NCBI GenBank assembly: GCA_003864495.1
Contig: ML133431.1
Location: forward strand, 1 to 64,000
Direction: 5' to 3'
Origin: Nemopilema nomurai
Lineage: Eukaryota; Cnidaria; Scyphozoa; Rhizostomeae; Rhizostomatidae
DNA length: 64,000 bases
Below the pieces are notes generated by a model. It ran no database searches. It was not told the DNA's origin and saw only the letters and a list, made by a program, of their open reading frames with translations. Within the stretch, counting starts at the first letter, position 1; every line of letters begins with the position of its first letter. Positions 9,206 to 19,315 of the stretch are shown piece by piece. Made by a program: the position numbers and the translations under genes.

Positions 9206-10693
9206 ATGATAACTAAAACAACTAAACCAACCGCGGTTTTAAAAACAACTAAACCAAGTTCAAATCCAAAACCAAAAACCCCTCGTTTGCGTTTTTCATT
9301 TTGAAAACGTTTGCACAATTATTTCAAATCCATTTCCCAAGCATGTTTTAATTTGCTTAATCGAATTAAAATTTTCTTTCAATTAACACCACAACAAAAA
9401 TTAATTCGTCATTGATTAATCGCTAATCACAATAAAATTAAAAATTTATTGTTGCAAGCACAGCAATTAAAAATTAATTTAAACGATTATATTCCTAATT
9501 ATCAATTACTTTTTTCCATTAAAAAAAATCGCATTTTAACTAAAAATCCTAATTTAACATTAGATGAATGCAAAAAAATTCTTAACGTTAATTTACAATC
9601 TTTAAATACTAAAGTTGGAAATTTAAAACTTCATAATTGAAAACAACAAAATTTACTGTTTTTTAAATGATTTATTCGTTTAAATATGAAACCAGATAAA
9701 TTCATTCCCTTTTTTAATGAAAATTTTCGGATTATTGATGATCAAATTAACCAAATCAGAACCAGCGATTTTAACATTGAACAAATTACCAAAGCAACTG
9801 ATCTAAGTGTCACAAAATACATCAATAAAACGATGCAAAAAAATTTAATCACATTTTTAAATACGTGATTGAAGAAAAATCATGTTGTTTTAGAATCTTG
9901 ATACAACCTTTTACAAAATGATTTTTTCTCGTATGATTTAATTCCAATTGAAATTAATCAATATTTTTTTTACAAAAATGAAACCGTTTCAATTAAGAAA
10001 AAAATTTTCGAACCACAAAAAGTGTTTGAATTAATTGACTATAACAAATTGCAAATGCAAAAAATGAATGAAAAAGTTTTTCATAAATTTCAATTATTAA
10101 AAAAGTTTAATGTATGGTTTGTTAATAATTATTTTTTATTAAAAGAATTTGTTAAATCAAATATTCCATTTAAATTAATTGATACTAATTTAATTAAATA
10201 CATTAATTTAAAAACCCTTGGTTTGGCAAAAAAATTTTATTTTGATGAACAAACAATTATTAAAATCATTAGCTTTACCGGATTTAAAATCAAACAAATT
10301 ATCAATTATCATTTAATGCGGGATTGAATTCGTAAGAATGAAATTATTTTACTTAGTTGAAGCAGAATTAATTTATCATATAAAATTATTTTTCCTGGTT
10401 TGGATCAAAAAATCGTTGCTCACGATAATCAAATTTTAATTCGTAAAGGTGTAATTTTACAGGATTTATTGGTCCAAAAAGTGATTAATTTATCTCCTAA
10501 TATTTTAGAAACTGCTTATAATGTTTACAAAAATACGAAAAAATTAAGCCAAGCGCGTGATGCTTTTAATCAAAAAAATTGATTAAAACGTTTATGAACA
10601 AGTTTATGAAGTAAAAAAATTCAATTTGAAACCGATGATATTCCTAAATTATCAGAACGAATTAATTTATTTAAACTACATTGACAACAATAA
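9206..10693 (+). CDS. hypothetical protein (495 aa) inserted in the ribosomal operon
   Basis: I do not recognise this protein. It has a Pro/Thr/Lys-rich N-terminal tail of about 28 residues, then a Lys/Asn-rich, largely helical-looking body with many scattered TGA-coded Trp and no obvious membrane segment or signal peptide. No catalytic motif stands out. It lies between rpmC and an ABC ATPase whose frame overlaps its 3' end, in the place where rpsQ normally begins. Its base composition matches its neighbours, so recent transfer is not evident. Its position suggests co-expression with ribosomal genes but says nothing definite about function. Confidence 0.75.
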
Positions 10694-11537
10694 TCCTCCA
10701 ATTCATGATTTTATTTCATTTAAAATCAACAAAAATGAATATAAAAAAATGCGTAAACACCATTCAAATAAAATTTTATATAAAAATCAAGTAGTTGGTT
10801 TAGTGGACGCTAATATTCGTCCTAACGAATACATAATTGAAGTGAAAAATATGAGTAAATATTTTGTTACTAGTCAAAAAGTAAACCGATTATTTTATAA
10901 TTTTAATTTACGAATTAAACGGAATGATTTTGTTGTTATTTTAGGACCTTCTGGATCAGGAAAAACAAGTTTATTAAACATTCTTTCTGGTTTGGATCAA
11001 GCTGATTCAGGTGATGTTTTTAGTAATGGTAAAAACTTAACTTTATTAAATAATAATGATTTAACACTGTTTCGTCGTAAATATGTCAGTTTTATTTTTC
11101 AAAATTATAATTTATTACCGAATTTAACAGCGTTAGAAAATGTTGAAGTTGGCGCATATTTATTACCAAAAGGAAGACCACCTTTTGATATTTATGAACT
11201 ATTTGAAACGCTTGAAATCGATTCACAAAAAAATAATTATCCTTCCCAACTTTCTGGCGGGCAACAACAAAGAGTTGCAATTGCACGTGCACTTTCAAAA
11301 CATCCCCAATTATTATTTTGTGATGAACCGACTGGTGCTTTAGATCAAAAAATGTCAAAAACGGTTTTAAAAACTTTATTAGATATCAATCGAATTTATA
11401 AGATGACAATCATTTTAATTACCCACAATACTGAGTTTGCTAAGATTGCTGATTCAGTCATTTATATTAAAGATGGTCGCATTGACAAATACGAATCTTC
11501 AAAATCACCAGCTAAAGTTGATGATTTGAAATGATAA
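10626..11537 (+). CDS. MacB/LolD-type ABC transporter ATP-binding protein (orphan)
   Basis: The ATPase domain begins near residue 72 ([11 protein letters not shown]) and shows Walker [11 protein letters not shown]-loop [16 protein letters not shown] (typical of the MacB/LolD branch), signature [15 protein letters not shown], Walker [13 protein letters not shown] and H-loop LITHN. The start is uncertain: 10626 overlaps the upstream gene by 68 bases, while the ATG at 10749 avoids overlap and gives about 262 residues. The last codon before the stop is TGA (Trp). No permease is adjacent; the MacB/FtsX-like permease at 37735 is the only candidate partner in the window. Substrate unknown. Confidence 0.88.
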
Positions 11538-13015
11538 TGAAAATACATCCAGATTTAAAAACCAAGTTAGAAAAACTTGAAAAACTCGGTTTTAAACCGT
11601 TTGCAACTGATTTTATTCGTCAAGCAACTTTGAAAGCCACCCACACTAATTTAAATAAATTAAAACCAACCGAATTTCCAATTCAATTAAAAACTTCGGT
11701 TGCCGGGCGTATCAAACAATTACGACGGTTTAAAAAATTAACCTTTGCGGTTTTAGCAGACGCAACGTTTAGCTTGCAAATTCTTTTTATTCATCCTGAT
11801 TTTGATCAACGTTATCAAACGTTAATTTTAAATTTAGATCGTGGTGATTTAATTGGAATTAAACAAGGATTTTTTAAATATACTAAAACAAACGAATTAA
11901 CTTTAGTTGTCAAAGAATTTGTTTTATTAACCAAAGTTTTACAATCACTTCCAGAAAAATATCACAGTTTAACTGATGTGGAACAACGCTATCGTCAGCG
12001 TTATTTAGATTTAATTATGAATGATCAAGTTTATCAAAACTTTCGTAATCGTAGTCGCATTATGCAATTAATTCATCAGTTCTTACAACAAAAAGGATTT
12101 TTATCAGTTGAAACACCAATTTTACATCCCATTCTTGGGGGTGCTAACGCTCGCCCTTTTAAAACTTTTCATAATAGCTTGCTTACTAATTTTTATTTAC
12201 GGGTTGCCCCCGAACTATATTTAAAGCGTTTATTAGTTGGTCGGTTTGAAAAAGTTTACGAAATGGGGCGTTTATTTCGAAATGAAGGTTTATCAATTAA
12301 ACACAATCCGGAATTCACTGCTTTAGAAGTTTATCAAGCATATGCAAATATGGAAACAATGATGCAACTAGTTGAAAATTTAATTCGTCATTTAGTAAAA
12401 GAAATGTTTTCCACTGCAATTATTGAATATCAATCACAAAAATTAAATTTTGAATTACCTTTTCAACGTTTAACGATGATTGAAGCTGTTAAAAAATACA
12501 CGGGAATTGATTTTAGTAAAATCAATTTACGACAAGCAATCCAATTAGCAACCAAACATAATTTAGATCTTGCTTCACATCAAAAAACAGTCGGACACAT
12601 TTTGAATCATTTTTTTGAAAATTTTGTTGAATCAAAATTAATCCAACCAACATTTATTTACCAATATCCAGTTGAAATTTCGCCGTTAGCACGATCTGAT
12701 CAAACTCGCGCTGGTTATACTGAACGATTTGAATTATTCATTGATCGTCGTGAATACGCCAATGCTTTTAGTGAATTAAATGACCCGCGTGAACAATTAT
12801 TACGATTTAAACAACAAATTAAAGAACGCGAGCAAGGAAACGAAGAAGCAAATGAAATCGATTTTGATTACATTAATGCTTTAACGTACGGCTTTCCTCC
12901 CAGCGGTGGTTTAGGAGTTGGAATTGATCGTTTGATCATGTTATTAACAAATCAAAAATCAATTACTGATGTTATTTTATTTCCAACTTTAAAGCCAAGC
13001 AAACCAAAAACATAA
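11531..13015 (+). CDS. lysS: lysyl-tRNA synthetase, class II
   Basis: LysRS charges tRNA-Lys (one such tRNA lies at 41069). The protein (494 residues) has the N-terminal OB-fold for the anticodon, then the class II core: motif 2 region KVYEMGRLFRNEGLSIKHN with EFTALEVY, and motif 3 GGLGVGIDRLIMLL. The closing SITDVILFPTLKP is a LysRS signature. The start may be 11531 or the ATG at 11537, which makes a TAATG overlap with the ABC gene. Its place inside the ribosomal operon is unusual. A terminator-like hairpin begins at its stop codon. Confidence 0.96.
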   Translation: MIMKIHPDLKTKLEKLEKLGFKPFATDFIRQATLKATHTNLNKLKPTEFPIQLKTSVAGRIKQLRRFKKLTFAVLADATFSLQILFIHPDFDQRYQTLILNLDRGDLIGIKQGFFKYTKTNELTLVVKEFVLLTKVLQSLPEKYHSLTDVEQRYRQRYLDLIMNDQVYQNFRNRSRIMQLIHQFLQQKGFLSVETPILHPILGGANARPFKTFHNSLLTNFYLRVAPELYLKRLLVGRFEKVYEMGRLFRNEGLSIKHNPEFTALEVYQAYANMETMMQLVENLIRHLVKEMFSTAIIEYQSQKLNFELPFQRLTMIEAVKKYTGIDFSKINLRQAIQLATKHNLDLASHQKTVGHILNHFFENFVESKLIQPTFIYQYPVEISPLARSDQTRAGYTERFELFIDRREYANAFSELNDPREQLLRFKQQIKEREQGNEEANEIDFDYINALTYGFPPSGGLGVGIDRLIMLLTNQKSITDVILFPTLKPSKPKT

Positions 13016-13040
13016 AAAGTTATTTTTTTATGTGTTTTTA
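13010..13040 (+). terminator. terminator hairpin after lysS
   Basis: ACATAAAAA (13010-13018, overlapping the lysS stop) pairs with TTTTTATGT (13025-13033) around GTTATT, followed by GTTTTT. It ends the inserted block and is followed by a new extended -10 promoter in front of rpsQ. Confidence 0.65.
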
Positions 13041-13049
13041 ATTTAATTA

Positions 13050-13058
13050 TGTTAAAAT
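13050..13058 (+). promoter_or_regulatory. extended -10 promoter before rpsQ
   Basis: TGTTAAAAT again, located between the lysS terminator and rpsQ, with a leader of about 50 bases containing AAGGAG at 13099. It would drive the rpsQ-to-rplQ section separately from the S10 section. Confidence 0.55.
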
Positions 13059-13114
13059 AACACTAATAAATTTTAATATAATAATCATTATTAAAATAAG
13101 GAGATTAAATCAAA

Positions 13115-13405
13115 TTGCGAAAAAAACGTTTACAATTACGCGGCAAAGTTATTGCTAATTCATTAGCAAAAACAATCACTGTTTTAGTTCGTCGGGTTTA
13201 TAGTCATCCGATTTATAAAAAAACCGTTTCTAATACAAAAAAATATTTAGTTCACGATGAAAAATCCGCGGCTTCGTTAAATGATGAAGTTTTAATTATG
13301 GCAACACGCCCTTTATCAGCACGTAAACATTTTCGTTTAGTAAAAATTTTTACTAAATTTAATCATCAAAATAATGATTTAAAAGTTGATAATTTGGAAA
13401 AATAA
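13115..13405 (+). CDS. rpsQ: ribosomal protein S17 (TTG start)
   Basis: S17 (96 residues) is a primary 30S binding protein. The start is a TTG at 13115 preceded by AAGGAG at 13099-13104; no in-frame ATG precedes the conserved LRGKVIANSLAKTITVLV. The later stretch HDEKSAASLNDEVLIMATRP is typical. The C-terminal ten or so residues are an acidic-polar extension. It overlaps nothing and is followed two bases later by rplN. Confidence 0.94.
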   Translation: MRKKRLQLRGKVIANSLAKTITVLVRRVYSHPIYKKTVSNTKKYLVHDEKSAASLNDEVLIMATRPLSARKHFRLVKIFTKFNHQNNDLKVDNLEK

Positions 13406-13406
13406 C

Positions 13407-13775
13407 ATGATTTGACAAGAAACACGTTTAAAAGTAGCTGATAACACTGGTGCCAAAGAATTATTGGTGATTCGTAATTTATCGAATCCAAAAGGTCCGG
13501 CTGGCGTTGGTGATATTGTGCGTGCGACTGTTAAAAAAGCTATTCCATCTTCGAATTTAAAAAAGGGAACGTTAGTTCGTGCGGTGATTGTTCGAACTAA
13601 AAATCGTGTTTCAAACAGCGATGGAACGTTTGTTCGTTTCGCGGAAAACGCCGCTGTCATTATTAATAAAAATGATAATGATCCACGTGGAACTCGTATT
13701 TTCGGTCCAGTAACTAATAATTTAAAAAACCGTGGGTTTAAAAAAATTATTTCATTAGTGAGTGTGATTTTATAA
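13407..13775 (+). CDS. rplN: ribosomal protein L14
   Basis: L14 (122 residues) forms an intersubunit bridge. It starts [20 protein letters not shown] with a TGA-coded Trp at residue 3 and continues with [28 protein letters not shown] and FDENAAVII-like [12 protein letters not shown], ending in the usual RGFKKIISL. The stop overlaps the rplX ATG by one base. Confidence 0.97.
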
Positions 13776-14080
13776 TGAAAATTAAAAAAGGTGATTTTGT
13801 TCGTGTTATTACCGGTAAATTCCGTGATATTGAAGGTCAAATTGTCCGTGTTATTCCGAAAAAATTACGTGTTTGCCTTGAAGAAATTAAATTCAAAAAA
13901 CATGTTAAACCTTCACAAAAGGATACAAAAGGCAAAATTGCTGAAATTTATCGTCCAATTCACATTTCAAACGTAATGTTATTAGATAAATCAAAAAAAG
14001 CCATCACTCGGGTTGGATATCGTTTTCAAGCTGGTAAAAAAGTTCGTTTTGAAAAGAAAAAAGGAGCTATTTTAGCATAA
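13775..14080 (+). CDS. rplX: ribosomal protein L24
   Basis: L24 (101 residues) initiates 50S assembly. The KOW motif KKGDFVRVITGKFRDIEGQI opens the protein, followed by HVKPSQKDTKGKIAEIYRPI and the stretch HISNVMLLD. It sits in normal spc order with one-base overlap upstream. Confidence 0.97.
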   Translation: MKIKKGDFVRVITGKFRDIEGQIVRVIPKKLRVCLEEIKFKKHVKPSQKDTKGKIAEIYRPIHISNVMLLDKSKKAITRVGYRFQAGKKVRFEKKKGAILA

Positions 14081-14083
14081 TTT

Positions 14084-14635
14084 ATGAAAAGTATTTTTCA
14101 CCAAACAATTAACAAAACAATCAATCCAGTTTTAATGAAAGAATTAAAATTAAAATCATCGATGCAACTTCCTAGCATTCAAAAAGTTATTATTAGTATG
14201 AGTCATCGTGAATTAATTCGTAATAAAAAATTAATTGAAGAAATTAAACACGGTTTATTAGTGATTACTGGTCAATTACCGGTTATTACTAAAGCGCGTA
14301 AATCAGTTTCAACTTTTAAACTTCGAACTGGTATGCCAATCGGTTGTATGGTAACTTTACGTCGTTTTCGGATGTACGAATTTTTATATCGTTTAATTCA
14401 CGTCGTTTTACCACGATTACGTGATTTTAGTGGATTAAGTTTAAAATCATTTGATAAATTTGGTAATTATAATTTTGGAATTAATGAAGAAATTGTTTTT
14501 CCAGAAATTGATTACAACAAAATCACAATTAATAAGGGAATGAATATTACATTAGTTATAAAAAATGCTACAAAAGTGAATGCAATTGCTTTACTACGCA
14601 AAATCGGCTTTCCTTTGAAAAAGGGGATAAATTAA
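14084..14635 (+). CDS. rplE: ribosomal protein L5
   Basis: L5 (183 residues) carries 5S rRNA in the central protuberance. [11 protein letters not shown] near the N-terminus, then [31 protein letters not shown] and the C-terminal [20 protein letters not shown] with [12 protein letters not shown] are all conserved. It ends just before rpsN. Confidence 0.97.
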   Translation: MKSIFHQTINKTINPVLMKELKLKSSMQLPSIQKVIISMSHRELIRNKKLIEEIKHGLLVITGQLPVITKARKSVSTFKLRTGMPIGCMVTLRRFRMYEFLYRLIHVVLPRLRDFSGLSLKSFDKFGNYNFGINEEIVFPEIDYNKITINKGMNITLVIKNATKVNAIALLRKIGFPLKKGIN

Positions 14636-14636
14636 T

Positions 14637-14822
14637 ATGGCACGAAAAGCATTACGGATGAAACAAGCGAAAAAACATAAATTTTCAACTCGTAATTATA
14701 CGCGTTGTAATATTTGTGGACGTTCGAATGCAGTTTTACGAAAATTTTTATTGTGTCGAATTTGTTTTCGTACTTTTGCCCATCGTGGTATTTTGCCAGG
14801 TGTAAAGAAAGCATCTTGATAG
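14637..14822 (+). CDS. rpsN: ribosomal protein S14, type Z (zinc-binding)
   Basis: This is the 61-residue zinc form of S14. Four cysteines lie in CNIC and CRIC (residues 24-27 and about 40-43), and the chain ends KKASW, with the Trp coded by TGA directly before the TAG stop. The conserved ending is a neat internal proof of the TGA reassignment. Confidence 0.97.
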
Positions 14823-14835
14823 AGGAAATTTAAAT

Positions 14836-15234
14836 ATGTTAACTGATCCAATCGCCGATTTATTTACGAGAATTCGCAACGCAACAATGGTTTTAAAAAA
14901 TAATTGTACTGTTAGTTATTCAAACCAAAAATGAATGATTTTAACTGTTTTGAAACAAACCGGTTATATTACTGATTTTCAAAAAATAAAATTAGATAAA
15001 AATTGTTTTAATTCAATTGTTATTCAATTGAAATATTATCGTAAAGCATCCGTTATTCGTCATATTCAACGAATTTCAAAACCAGGATTAAAATTATATA
15101 CAACGGCAAACAAAATGCCTAAAATTCACAATAATTTAGGTATTGTTATCGTTTCAACTTCAAAAGGAATTATGACTGGAATTGAAGCAAAAAAAAATAA
15201 TGTTGGAGGCAAGTTAATCGCATCCGTGTGATAA
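14836..15234 (+). CDS. rpsH: ribosomal protein S8
   Basis: S8 (132 residues) binds helix 21 of 16S rRNA. The frame starts MLTDPIADLFTRIRNA after a GAGGAAAT ribosome binding site and ends with GIVIVSTSKGIMTGIEAKKN and GGKLIASVW, the terminal Trp again being TGA before TAA. Order rpsN-rpsH-rplF is standard. Confidence 0.96.
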
Positions 15235-15253
15235 TAATGTAAAAGTAATTATT

Positions 15254-15802
15254 ATGTCAAGAATTGGAAAACGTTCGTTAATTATTCCCGAAAATGTTGA
15301 AGTTAAAATTGCAAGCAATTTTCGTTTAGTAGAAATTACTGGTCCGTTAGGAAGTTTGAAATATAAATTTGCTGGATTAATTGCAATTAAAATTGCTGAT
15401 CAAAAAATTACAACAACCCCTTTAAAAACAACTCGTTTAGCTAAAATGATGCACGGAACAGTTAATGCACTATTAAATAACGCTTTAAATGGTGTTGTTA
15501 AAGGATTTGAAAAAATTCTTTTAATTGAAGGATTAGGTTATAAATTTACGATCAAAAATCCGCAAACATTAGTTTTAGACATCGGTTATTCACATCCAGT
15601 GGAATTAAAAGTCCCGGAAAATATTAAATTAGAACTCCCTAAACCGAATCGTTTAAAAATTTTTGGATTTGACAAACAAGCGATTGGATTATTTGCTAGT
15701 ATTGTACGTAAATTACGTCCTTGTGAACCGTATAAAGGAAAGGGAATCCATTATCTTGACGAAAAAATTAAACGCAAGGTTGGAAAAACATCTTCAAAAT
15801 AA
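15254..15802 (+). CDS. rplF: ribosomal protein L6
   Basis: L6 (182 residues) lies near the factor-binding site. MSRIGKRSLIIPENVEVKI opens the protein; GLGYKFTIKNPQTLVLDIGY and the C-terminal VRKLRPCEPYKGKGIHYLDE, followed by a Lys-rich tail, are family signatures. Confidence 0.97.
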   Translation: MSRIGKRSLIIPENVEVKIASNFRLVEITGPLGSLKYKFAGLIAIKIADQKITTTPLKTTRLAKMMHGTVNALLNNALNGVVKGFEKILLIEGLGYKFTIKNPQTLVLDIGYSHPVELKVPENIKLELPKPNRLKIFGFDKQAIGLFASIVRKLRPCEPYKGKGIHYLDEKIKRKVGKTSSK

Positions 15803-15804
15803 TT

Positions 15805-16161
15805 ATGAAAACTAACACAAAATCTTATGCACGTAAAATTCGTCACTATAAAATTCGTAAAATGATCGTTGGAACAAATGCAAAACCACGTTTAGCGGTT
15901 TTTCGTTCTAATCGCCATTTTTATGCTCAAATCATTGATGATATTAACCATCAGACTATCACTTCGTTTTCATCGTTGAATTTAAAATTACAACGTCAAA
16001 ACGCTAATATTAAAATTGCACAACAAATTGGATTTGAATTAGCTAATTTATTGATCAGTAAAAAAATTATTTCAATCGTTTTTGATCGTGCTGGATTTTT
16101 ATATCATGGCCAAATTGCTGCATTTGCAAATGTTTTGCGTCAAAAAGGAATAAAATTTTAA
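15805..16161 (+). CDS. rplR: ribosomal protein L18
   Basis: L18 (118 residues) binds 5S rRNA with L5. RLAVFRSNRHFYAQIIDD and the ending SIVFDRAGFLYHGQIAAFAN, then VLRQKGIKF, are typical of the family. It begins two bases after rplF. Confidence 0.97.
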   Translation: MKTNTKSYARKIRHYKIRKMIVGTNAKPRLAVFRSNRHFYAQIIDDINHQTITSFSSLNLKLQRQNANIKIAQQIGFELANLLISKKIISIVFDRAGFLYHGQIAAFANVLRQKGIKF

Positions 16162-16179
16162 TAACATAAAGGAAAACTT

Positions 16180-16842
16180 ATGAATCAAACCGAAAATCAA
16201 TCAACTACAACTAAATCAACTGATTTAAATTCAAAACCAAACATGTCTTCTCGTCAAGAATGAGAAGAACGTCAAAAATTACAAACAAAACGTAAAATTT
16301 TATGAAGTAAAAACTCCGCTAAAGTTAAAAAAACTTCAAATACTAGTTTCACACTAGTGGAAGTGAAACGTGTTGTTAATGTTACTAAAGGTGGACGTCG
16401 TTTTCGATTTTTTGCCATTGCGGTTGCCGGTAATCGTGCTGGTTTAGTAGGAATTGGTTCTGGAAAAGCGAACGAAGTTTCATTAGCACGTGACAAAGCG
16501 TTTGCTCAAGCTGAAAAAAATATGATTTTTATTCCATCAATCAACGATACAATTACTCATACAGTTAGCGCAAAATTTTGCGCTTCCAAAATTATGTTAA
16601 AACCAGCTTCAAAAGGTTCAGGATTAATTATTGGTGGGGCAGCACGATCAATCATTGAATTATTAGGAATTAAAAATATTACTGGTAAATCATTCGCTTC
16701 AAACAATCGTATGAATTTATTACGCGCGACTTTAAAAGCTTTAAAACAATTAAGAACCCCGAAAGCAATTTTAGTTGCACGTGGTTTAATACCGTCAAAT
16801 AACTCAGAAGGAGTCAATTCAAATGTCACAAACAAAAACTAA
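16180..16842 (+). CDS. rpsE: ribosomal protein S5 with polar N-terminal extension
   Basis: S5 (220 residues) shapes the mRNA entry side and decoding accuracy. The conserved part starts near residue 57 ([20 protein letters not shown]) and includes [36 protein letters not shown] and [14 protein letters not shown]. The N-terminal extension of about 50 residues is rich in Thr, Ser, Asn and Lys; such extensions are common in Mollicutes. AAAGGA at 16168 supports the start. It overlaps rplO by 20 bases. Confidence 0.96.
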
Positions 16843-17304
16843 AAAACCCGAAAAATTTCAATCCCGTTTTTCATTAAATAATTTATCGACCGCAAAACGT
16901 AAAAATAACAAACGTTTAGGACGTGGAATTGGTTCTAATACCGGAAAAACTTCTGGTCGTGGACATAAAGGACAACGATCACGTTCAGGTCATAAAATTG
17001 GTTTTGCGTTTGAAGGGGGACAAACACCATTTCATCGTCGTTTACCAAAACGTGGATTTAAAAATTTTAATCGTAAAGTATTTCATCCGGTTTCACTTGC
17101 TAAAATTGTCAAATTAAACGTTTTAGAAATTACCCCAAAAATTTTATTTGAAGCTGGTTTAATTAATAGCATTGATCAAAAATATAAATTTTAGGAACTG
17201 CTAATTTAACCCAACCGTTAAATATCGTTAGTCATCGCTGCTCAGAAAACGCTAAAGCAGCAATTATAAACGGTAAAGGGACCTTAAAACTGCTATTGAA
17301 ATAA
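16823..17304 (+). CDS. rplO: ribosomal protein L15, frameshifted near its C-terminus
   Basis: L15 is a late-assembly 50S protein. The in-frame part (123 residues, stop TAG at 17192) has [19 protein letters not shown] and [19 protein letters not shown]. The missing C-terminal domain is present in the -1 frame from about 17189 to the TAA at 17302 ([13 protein letters not shown], later SENAKAAI), matching the usual L15 ending. One lost base in the A/T run around 17185-17191 explains this. No canonical slippery heptamer is in register, so I favour a sequencing error or a real indel over programmed frameshifting. Confidence 0.9.
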
Positions 17305-17309
17305 GATAG

Positions 17310-18647
17310 ATGGTTAAATTTTTTAAAACTTATCGCCAAATTATTAAGCGTGTTTTAATTACAATTTTTTTGTTGATTATTTTTCGGCTTGGATCTTTGA
17401 TTTCAATGCCAGGAATTGAATTAAAAAGTTTTGCTAACACTAATAACAGTAGTTTTTTAAATTTACTTTCAATTTTAGGTGGTGGAGTTTTAAACCGCGT
17501 ATCATTTTTTGCAATTGGTATTTCACCGTTTATTACTGCTTCAATTATTGTGCAATTATTAAGTAGTGGATTAATTCCCGCTTTTAAACGTTTACAAATG
17601 CAAGGTCAAAAAGGGGAACGAAAATTAAATTAAATTACCAAAATTATTATGATTCCACTTGGATATATGCAAGCACTTGGAACGATTAAAGCTTTGGAAA
17701 ACAACGGAATTATTAAGGTTAATTGATCGTTAATTGATAGTTATCAAGATCCAGTTTTTTATTATTTTTTATGCCCATTAATGTTAATTGCTGGTTCAAT
17801 GATAACGCTTTTAATTGCACATATAATTAATCAAAAAGGCATTGGACACGGCACTTCAATTATTATTTTTACTGGTATTTTATTGACTTTACCGCAAAAT
17901 TTTGAAAAAGCGGTCAAACTTTTATTTATTAATAATGTCGATTCACAAAATTTAGTTTTAAATAGTGTGCGATTTGGGTTTTATTTATTAATTTTAGGTT
18001 TATTAATTTATTTAATTATTTTATTAAATAATTCCGAACGTCGAATTCCGATTCAACAAACTGGTGCTGGATTACGTTTAAATAATCAACGTATTTCCTT
18101 TTTACCAATCAAAGTTAATCCGGCTGGTGTGATTCCAGTCATTTTAGTTCGACATTAATTTCAATTTTTCATCAGTTGCAACGTTAATTAATAAACCAAA
18201 CAGCAATTATACTAAATTTGTTAATCAATATTTTAATTTTAATTATTGATCAGGAATTTTCGTTTTTGCAATTTTAACATTTGTTTTTGTTTTGTATATG
18301 CACGAATCATTTTTAATACCGAATCATTAGCAAATAACTTTGCTAAAAACGGTACTTATTTAATTGGAATTCAACCAGGCCAAACAACCGAAAAATATTT
18401 AAATCGTATTTTAAATCGCTTAAGTATTTTTGGTGGGTTTTATTTAGCGTTCTTAGCAATTTTTTCTTTAATTTTTTCTAAGTTAGTTTTTCCTGAATTA
18501 GGAAAAAACACGTTCATAATTAATGGAACCAGTTTATTAATTATGATTATGATTGGTCAAACCATTTTACAACAATTAAAAAACTTTCGTACCCAATTGT
18601 ATTACGTTAATTTACGTACTCAAAAAGGAAAGCAATTCCAATGATAA
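17310..18647 (+). pseudogene. secY: preprotein translocase SecY, interrupted by one nonsense codon and three frameshifts
   Basis: SecY is the essential protein-conducting channel. Homologous segments cover the whole length: TM1 and plug region (MPGIELKSF), ISPFITASIIVQLLSSG, GYMQALGT, the cytoplasmic loop RRIPIQQTGAGLRLNNQRI with NPAGVIPVI, and GIQPGQTTEKYLNRILNRL to the end. An in-frame TAA at 17631-17633 replaces what is normally Gln (KLN-Q-ITK). Then -1 shifts occur near 18141-18145, 18165-18169 and 18309-18314, each in a T run. Because secY cannot normally be lost, this is more likely sequence error or a rescued gene than a true pseudogene. It ends in overlap with adk. Confidence 0.85.
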
Positions 18648-19315
18648 AGCAATTAATTGTTTTGATTGGCCCGCCCGGGTCAGGAAAAGGAACACTAGGG
18701 CAATGATTACAAAAAACTTATCAGTACTATCATTTAAGTACAGGATCGATTTTACAATACGCTTTAACTGATCAAACCTTAAAAAAACAATTAGCACCAA
18801 TTTGAAAAAGTGGGCAATTAATCGATGATCAATTAATTAGTGATATTGTTTATCATACGTTACAAAATCAAAAATCAAATTCAACAATTATTTTAGATGG
18901 TTTTCCGCGTAATTTTGCTCAGCATAAACTATTAATGTTACAAATGGCCAAATTAAAGTTGTCAAATTTACAAATTATCATTTTTGATCTTGATTTAAAA
19001 TTATGTCAAAAACGAATTGAAAATCGTTTGATTTGCCCAACTTGCCAACAAATTTATCATCAAATATTACAACCACCAAAAATTGCTAATATTTGTGATA
19101 AAGATCGAACTAAACTTGTGAAACGTAGTGATGAAGCAAAAATTATGACCCGCTTTTCAGTTTTTCGTCAACAAACTTTACCATTGATCAAATGATATAA
19201 AACCCATCAAGTCGATCATAATTTTAAAGTTTTTATAATTGATGGAAATCAACCTATTTTTAAGATTCAAAAATATTTTCGTCAAGTTTTTAAAATGAAG
19301 GTTAAAAATGATTAA
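18641..19315 (+). CDS. adk: adenylate kinase
   Basis: Adk (224 residues) interconverts 2 ADP and ATP+AMP. It has the P-loop GPPGSGKGT, the AMP-binding LSTGSIL and LDGFPRN segments, and a long lid that carries cysteines (CPTC, then CDKD), the zinc-lid form seen in Gram-positive relatives. It overlaps secY by 7 bases and map by 8, the conserved secY-adk-map-infA order. Confidence 0.96.

Noticed and set aside
17170..17200. Programmed -1 frameshifting in rplO.
   Set aside because: No X-XXY-YYZ heptamer is in register before the stop, no stimulatory structure stands out, and neighbouring secY has similar lesions at simple runs.
17631..17633. Recoding of TAA as a sense codon in this genome.
   Set aside because: TAA is the usual stop at the ends of nearly all genes here, including ribosomal ones; only two internal TAA codons were found.
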